The notes under the pieces were generated by a model, which worked only from the letters and a program-made list of their open reading frames with translations, searched no databases and was not told the origin of the DNA. Position numbers and translations under genes: made by a program. A DNA stretch of 15,861 nucleotides. Origin: an uncultured Microbacteriaceae bacterium (GTDB lineage: Bacteria > Actinomycetota > Actinomycetes > Actinomycetales > Microbacteriaceae). The stretch covers positions 1 through 15,861 of the forward strand of contig CAIVOR010000079.1 in NCBI GenBank assembly GCA_903907615.1, given 5' to 3'. Position 1 is the first letter of the stretch, and each line of letters begins with the position of its first letter. Below are positions 1 through 6,968 of this stretch, one piece after another.

Positions 1-438
1 GCGCTGCACCTGCTGCAGCGCCGTGTTGGCGCGCCGGGCTTCCTCGGGTGTGGCAATCGCTTCGCGGGAACGCCGATCGATTTCGCGGCTCAGTCCCACA
101 ATCACCTCGAGCGCTTCGTCGGGCAATGACTTGCTGTTCCGAACGGCGGGCAAGTTCAAGCGCGAAAAGAGTTCGGCACCCTGCAGACGGCCCAGCTCAA
201 TTTCGAGTTCGGAACGGCGGTCGGGTGCTTCGCCGGTCAAGAGATCGGTGAGGGCAACGCCGAGCGCGGCCGCCAGGGCGGTGAGGGCCGAGAGTTTGGG
301 CTCGCGACGGCCGTTCTCAATCTGCGAGAGCTGACTGGGCAGAAGCCCCACGGCATCGCCGAGCTGTTCGAGAGTGAGTCCCGCTTTCGCACGGAAGAAT
401 CGGATGCGTTTGCCCAGAATCATCACATCATTGGTCAT
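1..438 (-). CDS. XRE-family transcriptional regulator, RamB-like, 5' part only
   Basis: Partial gene read on the minus strand: 146 codons from ATG at 438 run off the window start. Residues 10-67 form a Cro/C1-type helix-turn-helix (GLTLEQLGDAVGL, then PSQLSQIENGRREPKLSAL). The following stretch (RSELEIELGRLQ, then SLPDEALEVIVGL and ATPEEARRANTAL) resembles the linker of actinobacterial RamB-like regulators, which continue into an ImmA/IrrE-type and a DUF2083 region; those parts lie outside the window. RamB of Corynebacterium controls acetate, glyoxylate and related carbon genes, so divergence from pckG fits a carbon-source regulator. That role is inference. ATG 438 is chosen over an in-frame ATG at 423 because it has an A-rich, weakly SD-like leader (AGTGAAGAA) and lies just below a promoter and palindrome. 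HTH assignment is secure; the RamB subfamily less so. Confidence 0.75.
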   Translation of the reverse strand, partial: MTNDVMILGKRIRFFRAKAGLTLEQLGDAVGLLPSQLSQIENGRREPKLSALTALAAALGVALTDLLTGEAPDRRSELEIELGRLQGAELFSRLNLPAVRNSKSLPDEALEVIVGLSREIDRRSREAIATPEEARRANTALQQVQR

Positions 439-441
439 TTC

Positions 442-456
442 TTCACTTTAGGTGAA
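442..456. promoter_or_regulatory. Palindromic operator candidate, TTCAC-N5-GTGAA
   Basis: Perfect 5-bp arms TTCAC (442-446) and GTGAA (452-456) lie between the XRE promoter and its start codon. A further TTCAC half-site at 469-473 makes GTGAA-N12-TTCAC with the right arm. The position, overlapping the predicted transcript start, is what an autoregulatory repressor site would occupy. Which protein binds is not shown. Confidence 0.4.
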
Positions 457-462
457 AAATTC

Positions 463-490
463 ATATTATTCACGCACTTTTTTGGGTCAA
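463..490 (-). promoter_or_regulatory. Candidate sigma-70-type promoter of the XRE gene
   Basis: On the minus strand TTGACC (490-485) is followed after 16 bases by TAATAT (468-463), close to the -35/-10 consensus. The predicted transcript start, near 456, falls at the edge of the 442-456 palindrome and about 18 bases before the ATG at 438. Seen in sequence; promoter activity is inferred. Confidence 0.5.
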
Positions 491-517
491 ACACCAGTTT
501 TTATGCCTCAGACTTGA

Positions 518-532
518 AATGTCCCCGACATT
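518..532. promoter_or_regulatory. Palindrome AATGTC-N3-GACATT upstream of pckG
   Basis: Perfect 6-bp inverted repeat with a CCC centre, 53 bases before the pckG start. It sits in the probable 5' leader or promoter region and is a different sequence from the 442-456 palindrome, so it may be a separate factor's site. I see no convincing -35/-10 pair for pckG. The site is seen; regulation of pckG is inference. Confidence 0.3.
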
Positions 533-585
533 CACACGAGACGTCGAGCGTCCGGGGCACGAGACGAACGAGACAAGGGAGTTTT

Positions 586-2442
586 ATGACCATCGCACCC
601 GCCACCCCCGCGAGCAAAGTTCCCATCGCCACGTCTCTGGGCGAGCCCCCCTTCGTCACCAACCGCGCCCTCCTCAAGTGGATCTCTGACATCGCCGCTC
701 TGACGCAGCCGGAACGCATTCACTGGTGCGATGGGTCGCAGCAGGAGTGGTACGAGCTCACCCGCGAAATGATCGCCCAGGGCGTTCTCATTCCCCTCAA
801 CCCCGAGCTTCGGCCCGACAGTTTTCTCGTCCGCTCTGACCCCGATGACGTGGCGCGTGTCGAAGACCGCACCTTCATCTGCTCGCTGAAGAAGGAAGAC
901 GCCGGTCCCACCAACAATTGGCGAAACCCCGAAGAAATGAACACCGAACTCCGCGGGCTCTTTGCGGGCAGCATGCGCGGCCGCACCATGTACGTCGTGC
1001 CGTTCTCCATGGGTCCGCTCGGTGGCCCCATCTCGCAGTTGGGCATCCAGCTGACCGACTCGCCTTACGCCGTGCTCAACATGCGCATCATGACACGCAT
1101 GGGCTTCGATGCCCTCGCGCTCATCGACGACAAGACGCCGTGGGTTCCCGCCGTGCACTCCGTCGGCTTCCCGCTCGTGGACCACGACGGCAACCGCACC
1201 GACGACGTCGTCTGGCCCAGCAACCTGACGAAGTACATTTGCCACTTCCCGGAGTCGCGCGAAATCTGGTCGTACGGCTCGGGCTACGGCGGAAACGCTC
1301 TCCTGTCGAAGAAGTGCTTCAGCCTGCGCATCGGATCGTACATGGGGCGTCAAGAGGGCTGGATGGCCGAGCACATGCTCATCCTTAAGCTCACCTCGCC
1401 CGAGAACAAGGCGTACCACGTTGCCGCGGCCTTCCCGTCGGCCTGTGGCAAGACAAACCTCGCCATGATCACCCCGACCATCCCCGGATGGAAGGCCGAG
1501 ACCATCGGCGATGACATCGCCTGGCTGCGCCCCGGTTCCGACGGACGCCTCTACGCGATTAACCCCGAGGCCGGTTTCTTCGGCGTGGCACCGGGTACGG
1601 GAGAGAAGACAAACCCCGTCGCCATGCACACCGTGTGGGGTAACACCATCTTCACCAACGTCGCGCTGACCGATGAGGGCGACGTCTGGTGGGAGGGTAT
1701 GACCGAAGAGGTCCCCGAGCATCTCGTCGACTGGCGCGGCGACGACTGGACGCCCGATTCCGGTCGTCTGGCCGCTCACCCGAACTCTCGATTCACCGTA
1801 CCGATTCAGCAGTGTCCCACGCTGTCGAGTGATTGGTACGAGAGCGAAGGCGTGCCCCTCGACGCCATCATCTTTGGTGGTCGACGTGCAACCAACATCC
1901 CGCTCGTCGCTGAGGCGCTCGACTGGGAGCACGGCGTGTTCATCGGCGCCACCGTGTCGAGCGAGCAGACGGCTGCCGCCGAGGGAACCGTGGGCGACCT
2001 GCGCCGCGACCCCTTCGCCATGCTGCCCTTCTGCGGTTACAACATGGCCGACTACTGGCAGCACTGGCTCGACATGGGCACGACGATGGGTGCCAACGCT
2101 CCCAAGATTTACCAGGTCAACTGGTTCCGCAAGGACGACAAAGGTCACTTCCTGTGGCCCGGCTTTGGCGAGAACTCGCGCGTCCTTGAGTGGATCTGTC
2201 GTCGCATCGACGGTGACGCAGCCGTGACCGACCTTCCCATCGGCCGGGTGCCCGCCGAGGGTTCGCTCAACCTCGAGGGTCTGGAGATTGCGCCCTCGAG
2301 CATGGAGCAGCTCTTCGCCGTAGACCCCGCAATGTGGTCTGCCGAGTGCGACCTCACCGAGCGCTTCTTCGACCAGTTCGGGTCGCGCGTTCCCCCTGTT
2401 TTGACCACGCAACTCACGGCGCTGCGAAAGCGCCTGACGTAG
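586..2442 (+). CDS. pckG: Phosphoenolpyruvate carboxykinase (GTP)
   Basis: Cytosolic enzyme converting oxaloacetate + GTP to PEP + GDP + CO2, the entry step of gluconeogenesis and an anaplerotic node in actinobacteria. The 618-residue product matches the usual GTP-PEPCK length (about 600-620). The GTP-family P-loop FPSACGKTN is at residues 283-291, with the reactive Cys at 287 and P-loop Lys at 289; the kinase-2 metal-binding segment TIGDDIAW is at 306-313. Other family stretches are present: MYVVPFSMGP near the N-terminal third and NWFRKDDKGHFLWPGFGENSRVLEW near the end. Start ATG 586 has AAGGGAG upstream; an in-frame TTG at 514 would add 24 residues within the palindrome-bearing leader and is unlikely. 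Divergent from an XRE regulator and closed by a strong terminator, so probably monocistronic. Confidence 0.97.
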   Translation: MTIAPATPASKVPIATSLGEPPFVTNRALLKWISDIAALTQPERIHWCDGSQQEWYELTREMIAQGVLIPLNPELRPDSFLVRSDPDDVARVEDRTFICSLKKEDAGPTNNWRNPEEMNTELRGLFAGSMRGRTMYVVPFSMGPLGGPISQLGIQLTDSPYAVLNMRIMTRMGFDALALIDDKTPWVPAVHSVGFPLVDHDGNRTDDVVWPSNLTKYICHFPESREIWSYGSGYGGNALLSKKCFSLRIGSYMGRQEGWMAEHMLILKLTSPENKAYHVAAAFPSACGKTNLAMITPTIPGWKAETIGDDIAWLRPGSDGRLYAINPEAGFFGVAPGTGEKTNPVAMHTVWGNTIFTNVALTDEGDVWWEGMTEEVPEHLVDWRGDDWTPDSGRLAAHPNSRFTVPIQQCPTLSSDWYESEGVPLDAIIFGGRRATNIPLVAEALDWEHGVFIGATVSSEQTAAAEGTVGDLRRDPFAMLPFCGYNMADYWQHWLDMGTTMGANAPKIYQVNWFRKDDKGHFLWPGFGENSRVLEWICRRIDGDAAVTDLPIGRVPAEGSLNLEGLEIAPSSMEQLFAVDPAMWSAECDLTERFFDQFGSRVPPVLTTQLTALRKRLT

Positions 2443-2498
2443 GTCACGCTAGGCCGCGATGTTTTCGGATCGTCTCACCGGGTTCATCGCTTATCAAG

Positions 2499-2539
2499 AA
2501 GTGGGGGCATCCGGCTCGTCTCATCGGATGCCCCCACTT
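2499..2539 (+). terminator. Intrinsic terminator hairpin after pckG
   Basis: Perfect 15-bp stem AAGTGGGGGCATCCG (2499-2513) and CGGATGCCCCCACTT (2525-2539) with an 11-base loop, 56 bases after the pckG stop. The tail TCTCGTGC is not a clean T-run, so it is an L-shaped or weak-tail terminator, a common form in high-GC actinobacteria. Confidence 0.75.
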
Positions 2540-2580
2540 TCTCGTGCAACAATGACTGCCACATCGTGAGTTTTGATACG

Positions 2581-2590
2581 CAACCGGTTG
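2581..2590. promoter_or_regulatory. Perfect 10-bp palindrome CAACCGGTTG before mazG
   Basis: Self-complementary decamer 29 bases upstream of the mazG start and just downstream of the pckG terminator. Short palindromes arise by chance, so operator function is only a possibility. Confidence 0.15.
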
Positions 2591-2619
2591 GTTGTTCCGG
2601 GTGACGAAGGGGAGAGGCC

Positions 2620-3285
2620 ATGGCTGATGCCAACGAGACCTCAGGCATGCGTGAGCTCGCCGAGGTTATCGAACGCCTGCGCGCCGAGGGCGGTTGTCCC
2701 TGGTGCTCCGAGCAGACGCACGAATCCCTCGTGCAGTACCTGCTCGAAGAGACCTACGAACTCATCGAGGCGATCGAAGCCGGTGACCGCGACGACGTGA
2801 TTGAAGAACTCGGCGACGTCTTGTACCAGGTGATGTTTCACGCGAGCTTGGGTGCCGGAACCACGAGCGAGAACTACACGCTCGACGAGATCGCCCAGCG
2901 CGCGGCCGACAAGATGATCGGTCGTCATCCTCACGTGTTTGGTGACGTGCAATTCGAGACCGCCGATGACGTGATTGCGGTGTGGGAGGAACTCAAGAAG
3001 GCCGACAAGCCGAGCCGGGAATCCACGCTCGACGGCGTTCCGCAAAACATGCCGGCGCTCGCGCTCGCCGACAAGCTGCTCGGCAAGGCAGCCAAGCTAG
3101 ACCTGGTCGACATCGGCGGCCCCGCCCCCTTCGCCTTCGAGAGTGAGGACGAACTCGGTCCCCTTCTGCTCGCGATTGTGGCGTCAGCGCGGGGCCAGGG
3201 ACTCGACTCGGAGCGGGCACTGAGAAGCGCGCTGCGCGAACTTCAGATCGACATTCGCGAGGCCGAAGCGACCGACGCCGACTAG
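2620..3285 (+). CDS. mazG: MazG-family nucleoside triphosphate pyrophosphohydrolase
   Basis: House-cleaning enzyme that hydrolyses (d)NTPs to NMP + PPi; all-alpha NTP-PPase fold, Mg-dependent, cytosolic. The 221-residue product has one clear catalytic region: EETYE (43-47) and ELGD (63-66), giving metal-ligand pattern E43, E44, E47, E63, D66, followed by the conserved segment KMIGRHPHVFGD. The second half (about 120-221) is the usual divergent C-terminal portion of actinobacterial MazG. Unusual point: the N-terminal motif normally read as CPWD is CPWC here (residues 26-29). ATG 2620 has AAGGGGAG at 2607-2614. mazG near eno is a known actinobacterial arrangement (for example mycobacteria); here about 5 kb separates them. 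Converges on the dehydrogenase gene. Confidence 0.93.
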   Translation: MADANETSGMRELAEVIERLRAEGGCPWCSEQTHESLVQYLLEETYELIEAIEAGDRDDVIEELGDVLYQVMFHASLGAGTTSENYTLDEIAQRAADKMIGRHPHVFGDVQFETADDVIAVWEELKKADKPSRESTLDGVPQNMPALALADKLLGKAAKLDLVDIGGPAPFAFESEDELGPLLLAIVASARGQGLDSERALRSALRELQIDIREAEATDAD

Positions 3286-3289
3286 TTTC

Positions 3290-3313
3290 GGCCCGGTCCG
3301 ATGGCGGCGGGCC
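3290..3313. terminator. Weak bidirectional hairpin between convergent genes
   Basis: GGCCCG (3290-3295) pairs with CGGGCC (3308-3313) around a 12-base loop in the 31-base gap between mazG and the dehydrogenase gene. The stem is short and there is no T-tract, so its terminator role is tentative. Confidence 0.25.
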
Positions 3314-3316
3314 TCG

Positions 3317-4432
3317 TCAGATGAGTCCGGCTGCGCGACCGTAGGCCATGGGTCCGCCCTTGTCGGCGGGGAAACCGTAGCCGAGCACAAAAACAGTGTC
3401 GACGTCCTCGGCACTCGCCGCAATTCCGTCGGCGACGACTCGTTGCCCCTCGGCGGCCAAGGCTCTGACGCAGCGGGTCACAATGTCAGCGGCACTGACG
3501 GGCCGCGATGTCAGGGTTCCTTGTGCGACTCCGCCAGCATCCTGCGCCGCTGAAATCAAAGCCGCAATCTCGACGCGCTCGGTGACGGAACGGTCTGTGC
3601 CGTGCGTGAACCAGCCGGCACCCGTCTTATTACCGAGATCCCCGCAAGCCACCACGTCGCCCAAGAGTGCCCAGCCGGGTTCATCTGAGTCCCCAGCTTC
3701 CCGACGAATGTGCCACAGGATGTCCAGACCGACCAGGTCCATCACCCGAAACGGGCCCATCTTGAAGCCAAAGTCCTCGAGCGCGGCATCAATCTGGCCG
3801 GGCGAGGCTCCCTCGAGTGCGCAGTGCAGGGCTTCGAGCACGTACGCGTCAAAAATGCGATTGCCGATGAAGCCGTAACCCACCTGTGCCACGACCGCGG
3901 TCTTGCCCATGCGTGCCACGAGCTCGAGCATCGCATCCAGCGTGTGTGTCGAGGTGTGTCGAGCGTCGATCACCTCGACAAGTTTTTGCACGTGTGCGGG
4001 CGAGAAGAAATGCAGCCCGCAGACCTGCTGGGGGCGGTTCGTGGCCTCGGCGATCACGTTGACATCGAGCGTTGACGTGTTGGTGGCCAACAGGGTCTCC
4101 GGACTCACGATTGCATCGAGCTGAGCAAAGAGAGCGCGCTTGGCCTCGAGGTTTTCCACGATGGCTTCCACGACGAGGTCGACCTCAGCGATGTCGGCCA
4201 ACGCCGCAGCCGCACGCACGCGCTGACGCATTGTTGCCGCCTCGTCTGCATTAAGCGCCCCCTTGGAAGTCTGTCGCTCGAGCTCGGCGACAATCCAGGT
4301 CACGGCATTGGTGGCCCGCCCGGGTGCCGTGTCATAAACCTCGACCTCACACCCCGCACGCAACAACGAGAGGGCGATGCCGCGGCCCATGTGTCCCGAG
4401 CCAACGACGGCGGCCCGGTCGATTCGGGTCAT
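3317..4432 (-). CDS. 3-hydroxyacyl-CoA dehydrogenase, stand-alone FadB-like
   Basis: NAD-dependent oxidation of 3-hydroxyacyl-CoA to 3-ketoacyl-CoA, as in beta-oxidation or hydroxybutyryl-CoA metabolism. The 371-residue product opens with the Rossmann NAD site VVGSGHMGRGIA (9-20). Catalytic positions of the family are intact: Ser120 and Asn118 in TNTS, His141 in HFFSPAHVQKLVEV, Glu153 in the same segment, Asn191 in GYGFIGNRIF. Two C-terminal helical domains follow, the second ending in the characteristic GYGFPADKGGPMAYG. There is no enoyl-CoA hydratase domain, unlike full FadB. ATG 4432 puts the Rossmann strand at the usual distance; an in-frame GTG at 4465 would overlap the upstream stop codon (GTGA) and add 11 residues, and is a real alternative since it would couple translation to the NmrA-like gene. 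Substrate chain length is not inferable. Confidence 0.92.
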   Translation of the reverse strand: MTRIDRAAVVGSGHMGRGIALSLLRAGCEVEVYDTAPGRATNAVTWIVAELERQTSKGALNADEAATMRQRVRAAAALADIAEVDLVVEAIVENLEAKRALFAQLDAIVSPETLLATNTSTLDVNVIAEATNRPQQVCGLHFFSPAHVQKLVEVIDARHTSTHTLDAMLELVARMGKTAVVAQVGYGFIGNRIFDAYVLEALHCALEGASPGQIDAALEDFGFKMGPFRVMDLVGLDILWHIRREAGDSDEPGWALLGDVVACGDLGNKTGAGWFTHGTDRSVTERVEIAALISAAQDAGGVAQGTLTSRPVSAADIVTRCVRALAAEGQRVVADGIAASAEDVDTVFVLGYGFPADKGGPMAYGRAAGLI

Positions 4433-4461
4433 GGGGTTTGCCCCAGTCGATAGGTCTCGGG

Positions 4462-5313
4462 TCACTTGTCGCTGGCTAAGAACTGCTCGCGGTAGTTCAG
4501 GATGTGCCGGTCGATGGGTGCCGCCGCGACTCCTGAAAGCGTGCGAATGTCATCTGTGACCAGCGACATCTCATCGGCCCGAATCGAGTAGAAGCAACTA
4601 CGACGCGATTCCTTCATGGCCACGGGGTCGGGCAAGCCCTTGGTCAGGAGCCGGTCGAAGTCATCCACATCTTCGTAGGCGAGTCGGGTCCCGAGAAGGC
4701 GGTTGACGCGGTCGGCGGTTTGGCCAAATGTCAACGCTTCGGGGCCGGTGAGGTTGTAGGTCTGACCCTCGTGGCCCGGCGTGCGCAGGGCGCCTGCCAC
4801 GGCGGCACCGATGTCGCGACGCGACACCCAACTGGCGGCGCCATTACCCGCCGGCGCCGCGCAGAGTCCCTGGTCAAACATGTGGTGAGCGCTTACCTGA
4901 TACAGGCTCGTGCGCAAAAAGGTAAAGGGAACGCCGGATGCGCGAATCATGTCTTCGGTTTCGGCGTGCGACACACTGTGGATGAAGACCGCATCCGTAG
5001 CGGCATTCACGAACGAGAGATAGGCGAGCTGAGCGACGTGTGCCTGGCCGGCAGCTTCGACGAACGCGCTGTGTTTGCGCAGACGCTCATCGTGAGTCTC
5101 GTAGAGCGAGACCATGAAAACGCGGTCGCCCGGGTTCAGTGCATCGGCTACCCGCTGCGGATCGGCAAAGTCTCCCTCGACAACGTGAGCGGCGCCCAGG
5201 TGAGCAGCCCGCTTCGCGTCGCGAACCAAGAGTTTGACCTCAACCCCCGACTCAATAAGGAGGCGGGCGGCTTCGCCACCCACGTGACCGGTAGCGCCGG
5301 TGATGACAATCAT
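4462..5313 (-). CDS. NmrA-like / atypical SDR NAD(P)-binding protein
   Basis: 283 residues beginning MIVITGATGHVGGEAARLL, the nucleotide-binding GxxGxxG of the atypical short-chain dehydrogenase (NmrA/HSCARG) group. Then come the strand-loop pieces KLLVRDAKRA and VVEGDFADPQ, and a C-terminal half typical of quinone-oxidoreductase-like family members (YNLTGPEALTFGQTADRVNRLLG). No canonical YxxxK catalytic pair is evident, so it may reduce a small molecule or quinone, or act as a redox sensor; the function is not determinable. ATG 5313 is strongly supported by AAGGAG five bases upstream and by the Rossmann motif starting at residue 2; a longer reading upstream would cross the divergent gene's start. 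It is first gene of a minus-strand pair with the dehydrogenase 29 bases downstream. Leu codon at 4479-4477 is the rare TTA. Confidence 0.85.
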   Translation of the reverse strand: MIVITGATGHVGGEAARLLIESGVEVKLLVRDAKRAAHLGAAHVVEGDFADPQRVADALNPGDRVFMVSLYETHDERLRKHSAFVEAAGQAHVAQLAYLSFVNAATDAVFIHSVSHAETEDMIRASGVPFTFLRTSLYQVSAHHMFDQGLCAAPAGNGAASWVSRRDIGAAVAGALRTPGHEGQTYNLTGPEALTFGQTADRVNRLLGTRLAYEDVDDFDRLLTKGLPDPVAMKESRRSCFYSIRADEMSLVTDDIRTLSGVAAAPIDRHILNYREQFLASDK

Positions 5314-5367
5314 GTGGTCTCCTTCGGTGGGTGGCGCCCTCATTCTCTCGCGTGAAAGCCCGACGCG

Positions 5368-5373
5368 TATAGT
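5368..5373 (+). promoter_or_regulatory. -10 element of a leaderless promoter for the acyl-CoA synthetase
   Basis: TATAGT ends six bases before the ATG at 5380, so transcription would begin at or next to the start codon. No Shine-Dalgarno sequence is present between them. Leaderless mRNAs are common in actinobacteria. The -35 region is not recognisable. Confidence 0.5.
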
Positions 5374-5379
5374 GTCACC

Positions 5380-6963
5380 ATGCGCACAGCGCCCGAATTT
5401 TTTGATGAGGCCTTCAGCGCCAATCCGGAGGCACGCGCAGTGGCGTTCTTCGACGCCGACGTGTCGTATGCCGCGGTGAACGCGCGAGCAACCGCGGTGG
5501 CCGGGTGGCTGTCTCATCAGGGCATTGGCCGCGCTGATCGTGTCGTCGTGCAGTTACAAAACGTTCCTCAGTTCACCATGCTCGCGCTGGCGATTTGGCG
5601 GGTGGGTGCCGTGCTTGTTCCCGTCAACCCCATGTATAAACGCGACGAACTGGCGCACGCCATGAGCGACAGTGGGGCCGTCCTCTTTATTGGTGCCGTC
5701 CAATCCGCCGCCGAGGCGCGTGCCGCCTGCGCGCTGGCGGGCCTCGAGCGCCAGGCGTTCATTGACGAGTTCGCCCTGCAGTCCCGAAACGATGCGCGAC
5801 TGTTCGTGACAGCATCCGCCGAGAGTGGTGCCGCGACCCTCGAGGCGATCTTCGCCGGCGAGGGTGAGGAATCGGATTTCGTTGCCGCCGAGGTGCAGCC
5901 GCAAGACCCGGCCCTGATCTGTTACACGTCGGGAACAACGGGCAGCCCCAAGGGTGCCGTGATGACGCACGACAACATTGCGGTCAGTGTGGTGGCCTAC
6001 CGCGACTGGTGGCAGATTCCCGACGGCACCGACATCGCCGCCGTGGCTCCGCTGTGTCACATCACGGGCATCATCTGTGGGCTCCTGCTGCCCTGGCTCT
6101 GCCGGTCAGCGGCCGTCATGACCTATCGATTCCACCCCGAGGTGTTGCTCGAGGCGTTCAGCGAACACCGGCCCGGTTTTATGGCGGCTACCGCGACGGC
6201 GTACCAAGCACTCCTGGCGTCGCCCGCGGCCTCGCCGTCAGCGTTCGCGTCATTCCGCACGCTGTGTTCGGGTGGGGCCGCCCTGCCAACGGCCGTGCTC
6301 GAGCGATTCCAGGTCGAGACGGGGCACTACGTCTACAACGGGTACGGCCTCACCGAGACGTCCGCTGCGTGCATGTCCGTCCCGTTCGGCAGCGTGGCGC
6401 CCACCGACGAGGAGTTCGGGGTGGTGTCCACCGGACGCATGTTGGACGGCTTCGACATCCGCATCCTTGACGATGCGCACGCCGATGTGGCCCCCGGCGA
6501 ACTGGGTGAGATCGCCATCGCCGGCCGCGGCGTCTTTGGCGGCTACTGGCAACGCCCTGAGGCCACTGCCGAGTCCTTCGTCGACGACTACTTTCTCACC
6601 GGAGACATCGGCTGCATCCGCGACGACTGGATATACGTGCTCGATCGCAAAAAGGAACTCATCAACGCCTCCGGCTTCAAGGTGTCACCGCGTGAGGTGG
6701 AGGATGTGCTGTATCGGCACCCCGCCGTTCGCGAAGCCGGTGTGACCGCTATGCCCGACGAGTATCGCGGCGAGGCCGTACTCGCGGTGATCTCCCTTCG
6801 TCCCGGCGCCTCTGTTGACAGCAACGAAGTCCGTTCGTTTGTGAAGGAGCGACTGGCCGCCTACAAGGTGCCCGCGCAAGTGATTGTCGTCGAGGAGTTG
6901 CCCAAGAACACAAATGGCAAAATCTTGCGTCGCGAGCTCGCGGCGCTCGCCGTGCGAGAATAA
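5380..6963 (+). CDS. AMP-dependent acyl-CoA synthetase / ligase (ANL superfamily)
   Basis: Activates a carboxylic acid with ATP to an acyl-adenylate and transfers it to CoA. All core ANL motifs are in order in the 527-residue product: phosphate loop YTSGTTGSPKG (182-192), SGGAALP (298-304), the adenine/acyl motif YGLTE (322-326), TGD (407-409), hinge region DRKKELINASGFKVSPREVE (422-441), and the catalytic Lys514 in TNGKILRREL. Length fits medium/long-chain or aromatic acyl-CoA ligases; the substrate cannot be told from motifs alone. Start ATG 5380 lacks a Shine-Dalgarno site and lies six bases after TATAGT, suggesting a leaderless message. Divergent from the NmrA-like/dehydrogenase pair across 66 bases, which together suggests an acyl-CoA oxidation module; hisS follows by five bases and may be read through. 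Contains one TTA Leu codon (5554-5556). Confidence 0.93.
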   Translation: MRTAPEFFDEAFSANPEARAVAFFDADVSYAAVNARATAVAGWLSHQGIGRADRVVVQLQNVPQFTMLALAIWRVGAVLVPVNPMYKRDELAHAMSDSGAVLFIGAVQSAAEARAACALAGLERQAFIDEFALQSRNDARLFVTASAESGAATLEAIFAGEGEESDFVAAEVQPQDPALICYTSGTTGSPKGAVMTHDNIAVSVVAYRDWWQIPDGTDIAAVAPLCHITGIICGLLLPWLCRSAAVMTYRFHPEVLLEAFSEHRPGFMAATATAYQALLASPAASPSAFASFRTLCSGGAALPTAVLERFQVETGHYVYNGYGLTETSAACMSVPFGSVAPTDEEFGVVSTGRMLDGFDIRILDDAHADVAPGELGEIAIAGRGVFGGYWQRPEATAESFVDDYFLTGDIGCIRDDWIYVLDRKKELINASGFKVSPREVEDVLYRHPAVREAGVTAMPDEYRGEAVLAVISLRPGASVDSNEVRSFVKERLAAYKVPAQVIVVEELPKNTNGKILRRELAALAVRE

Positions 6964-6968
6964 GGGTC

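Noticed and set aside
23..334. Plus-strand open frames over the XRE gene
   Set aside because: Arg/Ser-rich shadow translations without motifs; the minus strand encodes a clear helix-turn-helix protein.
532..2412. 626-codon open frame antisense to pckG
   Set aside because: An antisense shadow of a high-GC gene; no domain is recognisable, and the sense frame encodes a clear PEP carboxykinase.
2499..2539. Shared AGTGGGGGCA between the pckG terminator and the tRNA-Leu end, as another att copy
   Set aside because: Only 10 bases match, within an otherwise unrelated perfect terminator stem; coincidence is the simpler explanation.
5314..5517. N-terminal extension of the NmrA-like protein
   Set aside because: It overlaps the acyl-CoA synthetase start; ATG 5313 has a strong AAGGAG and begins the Rossmann fold immediately.
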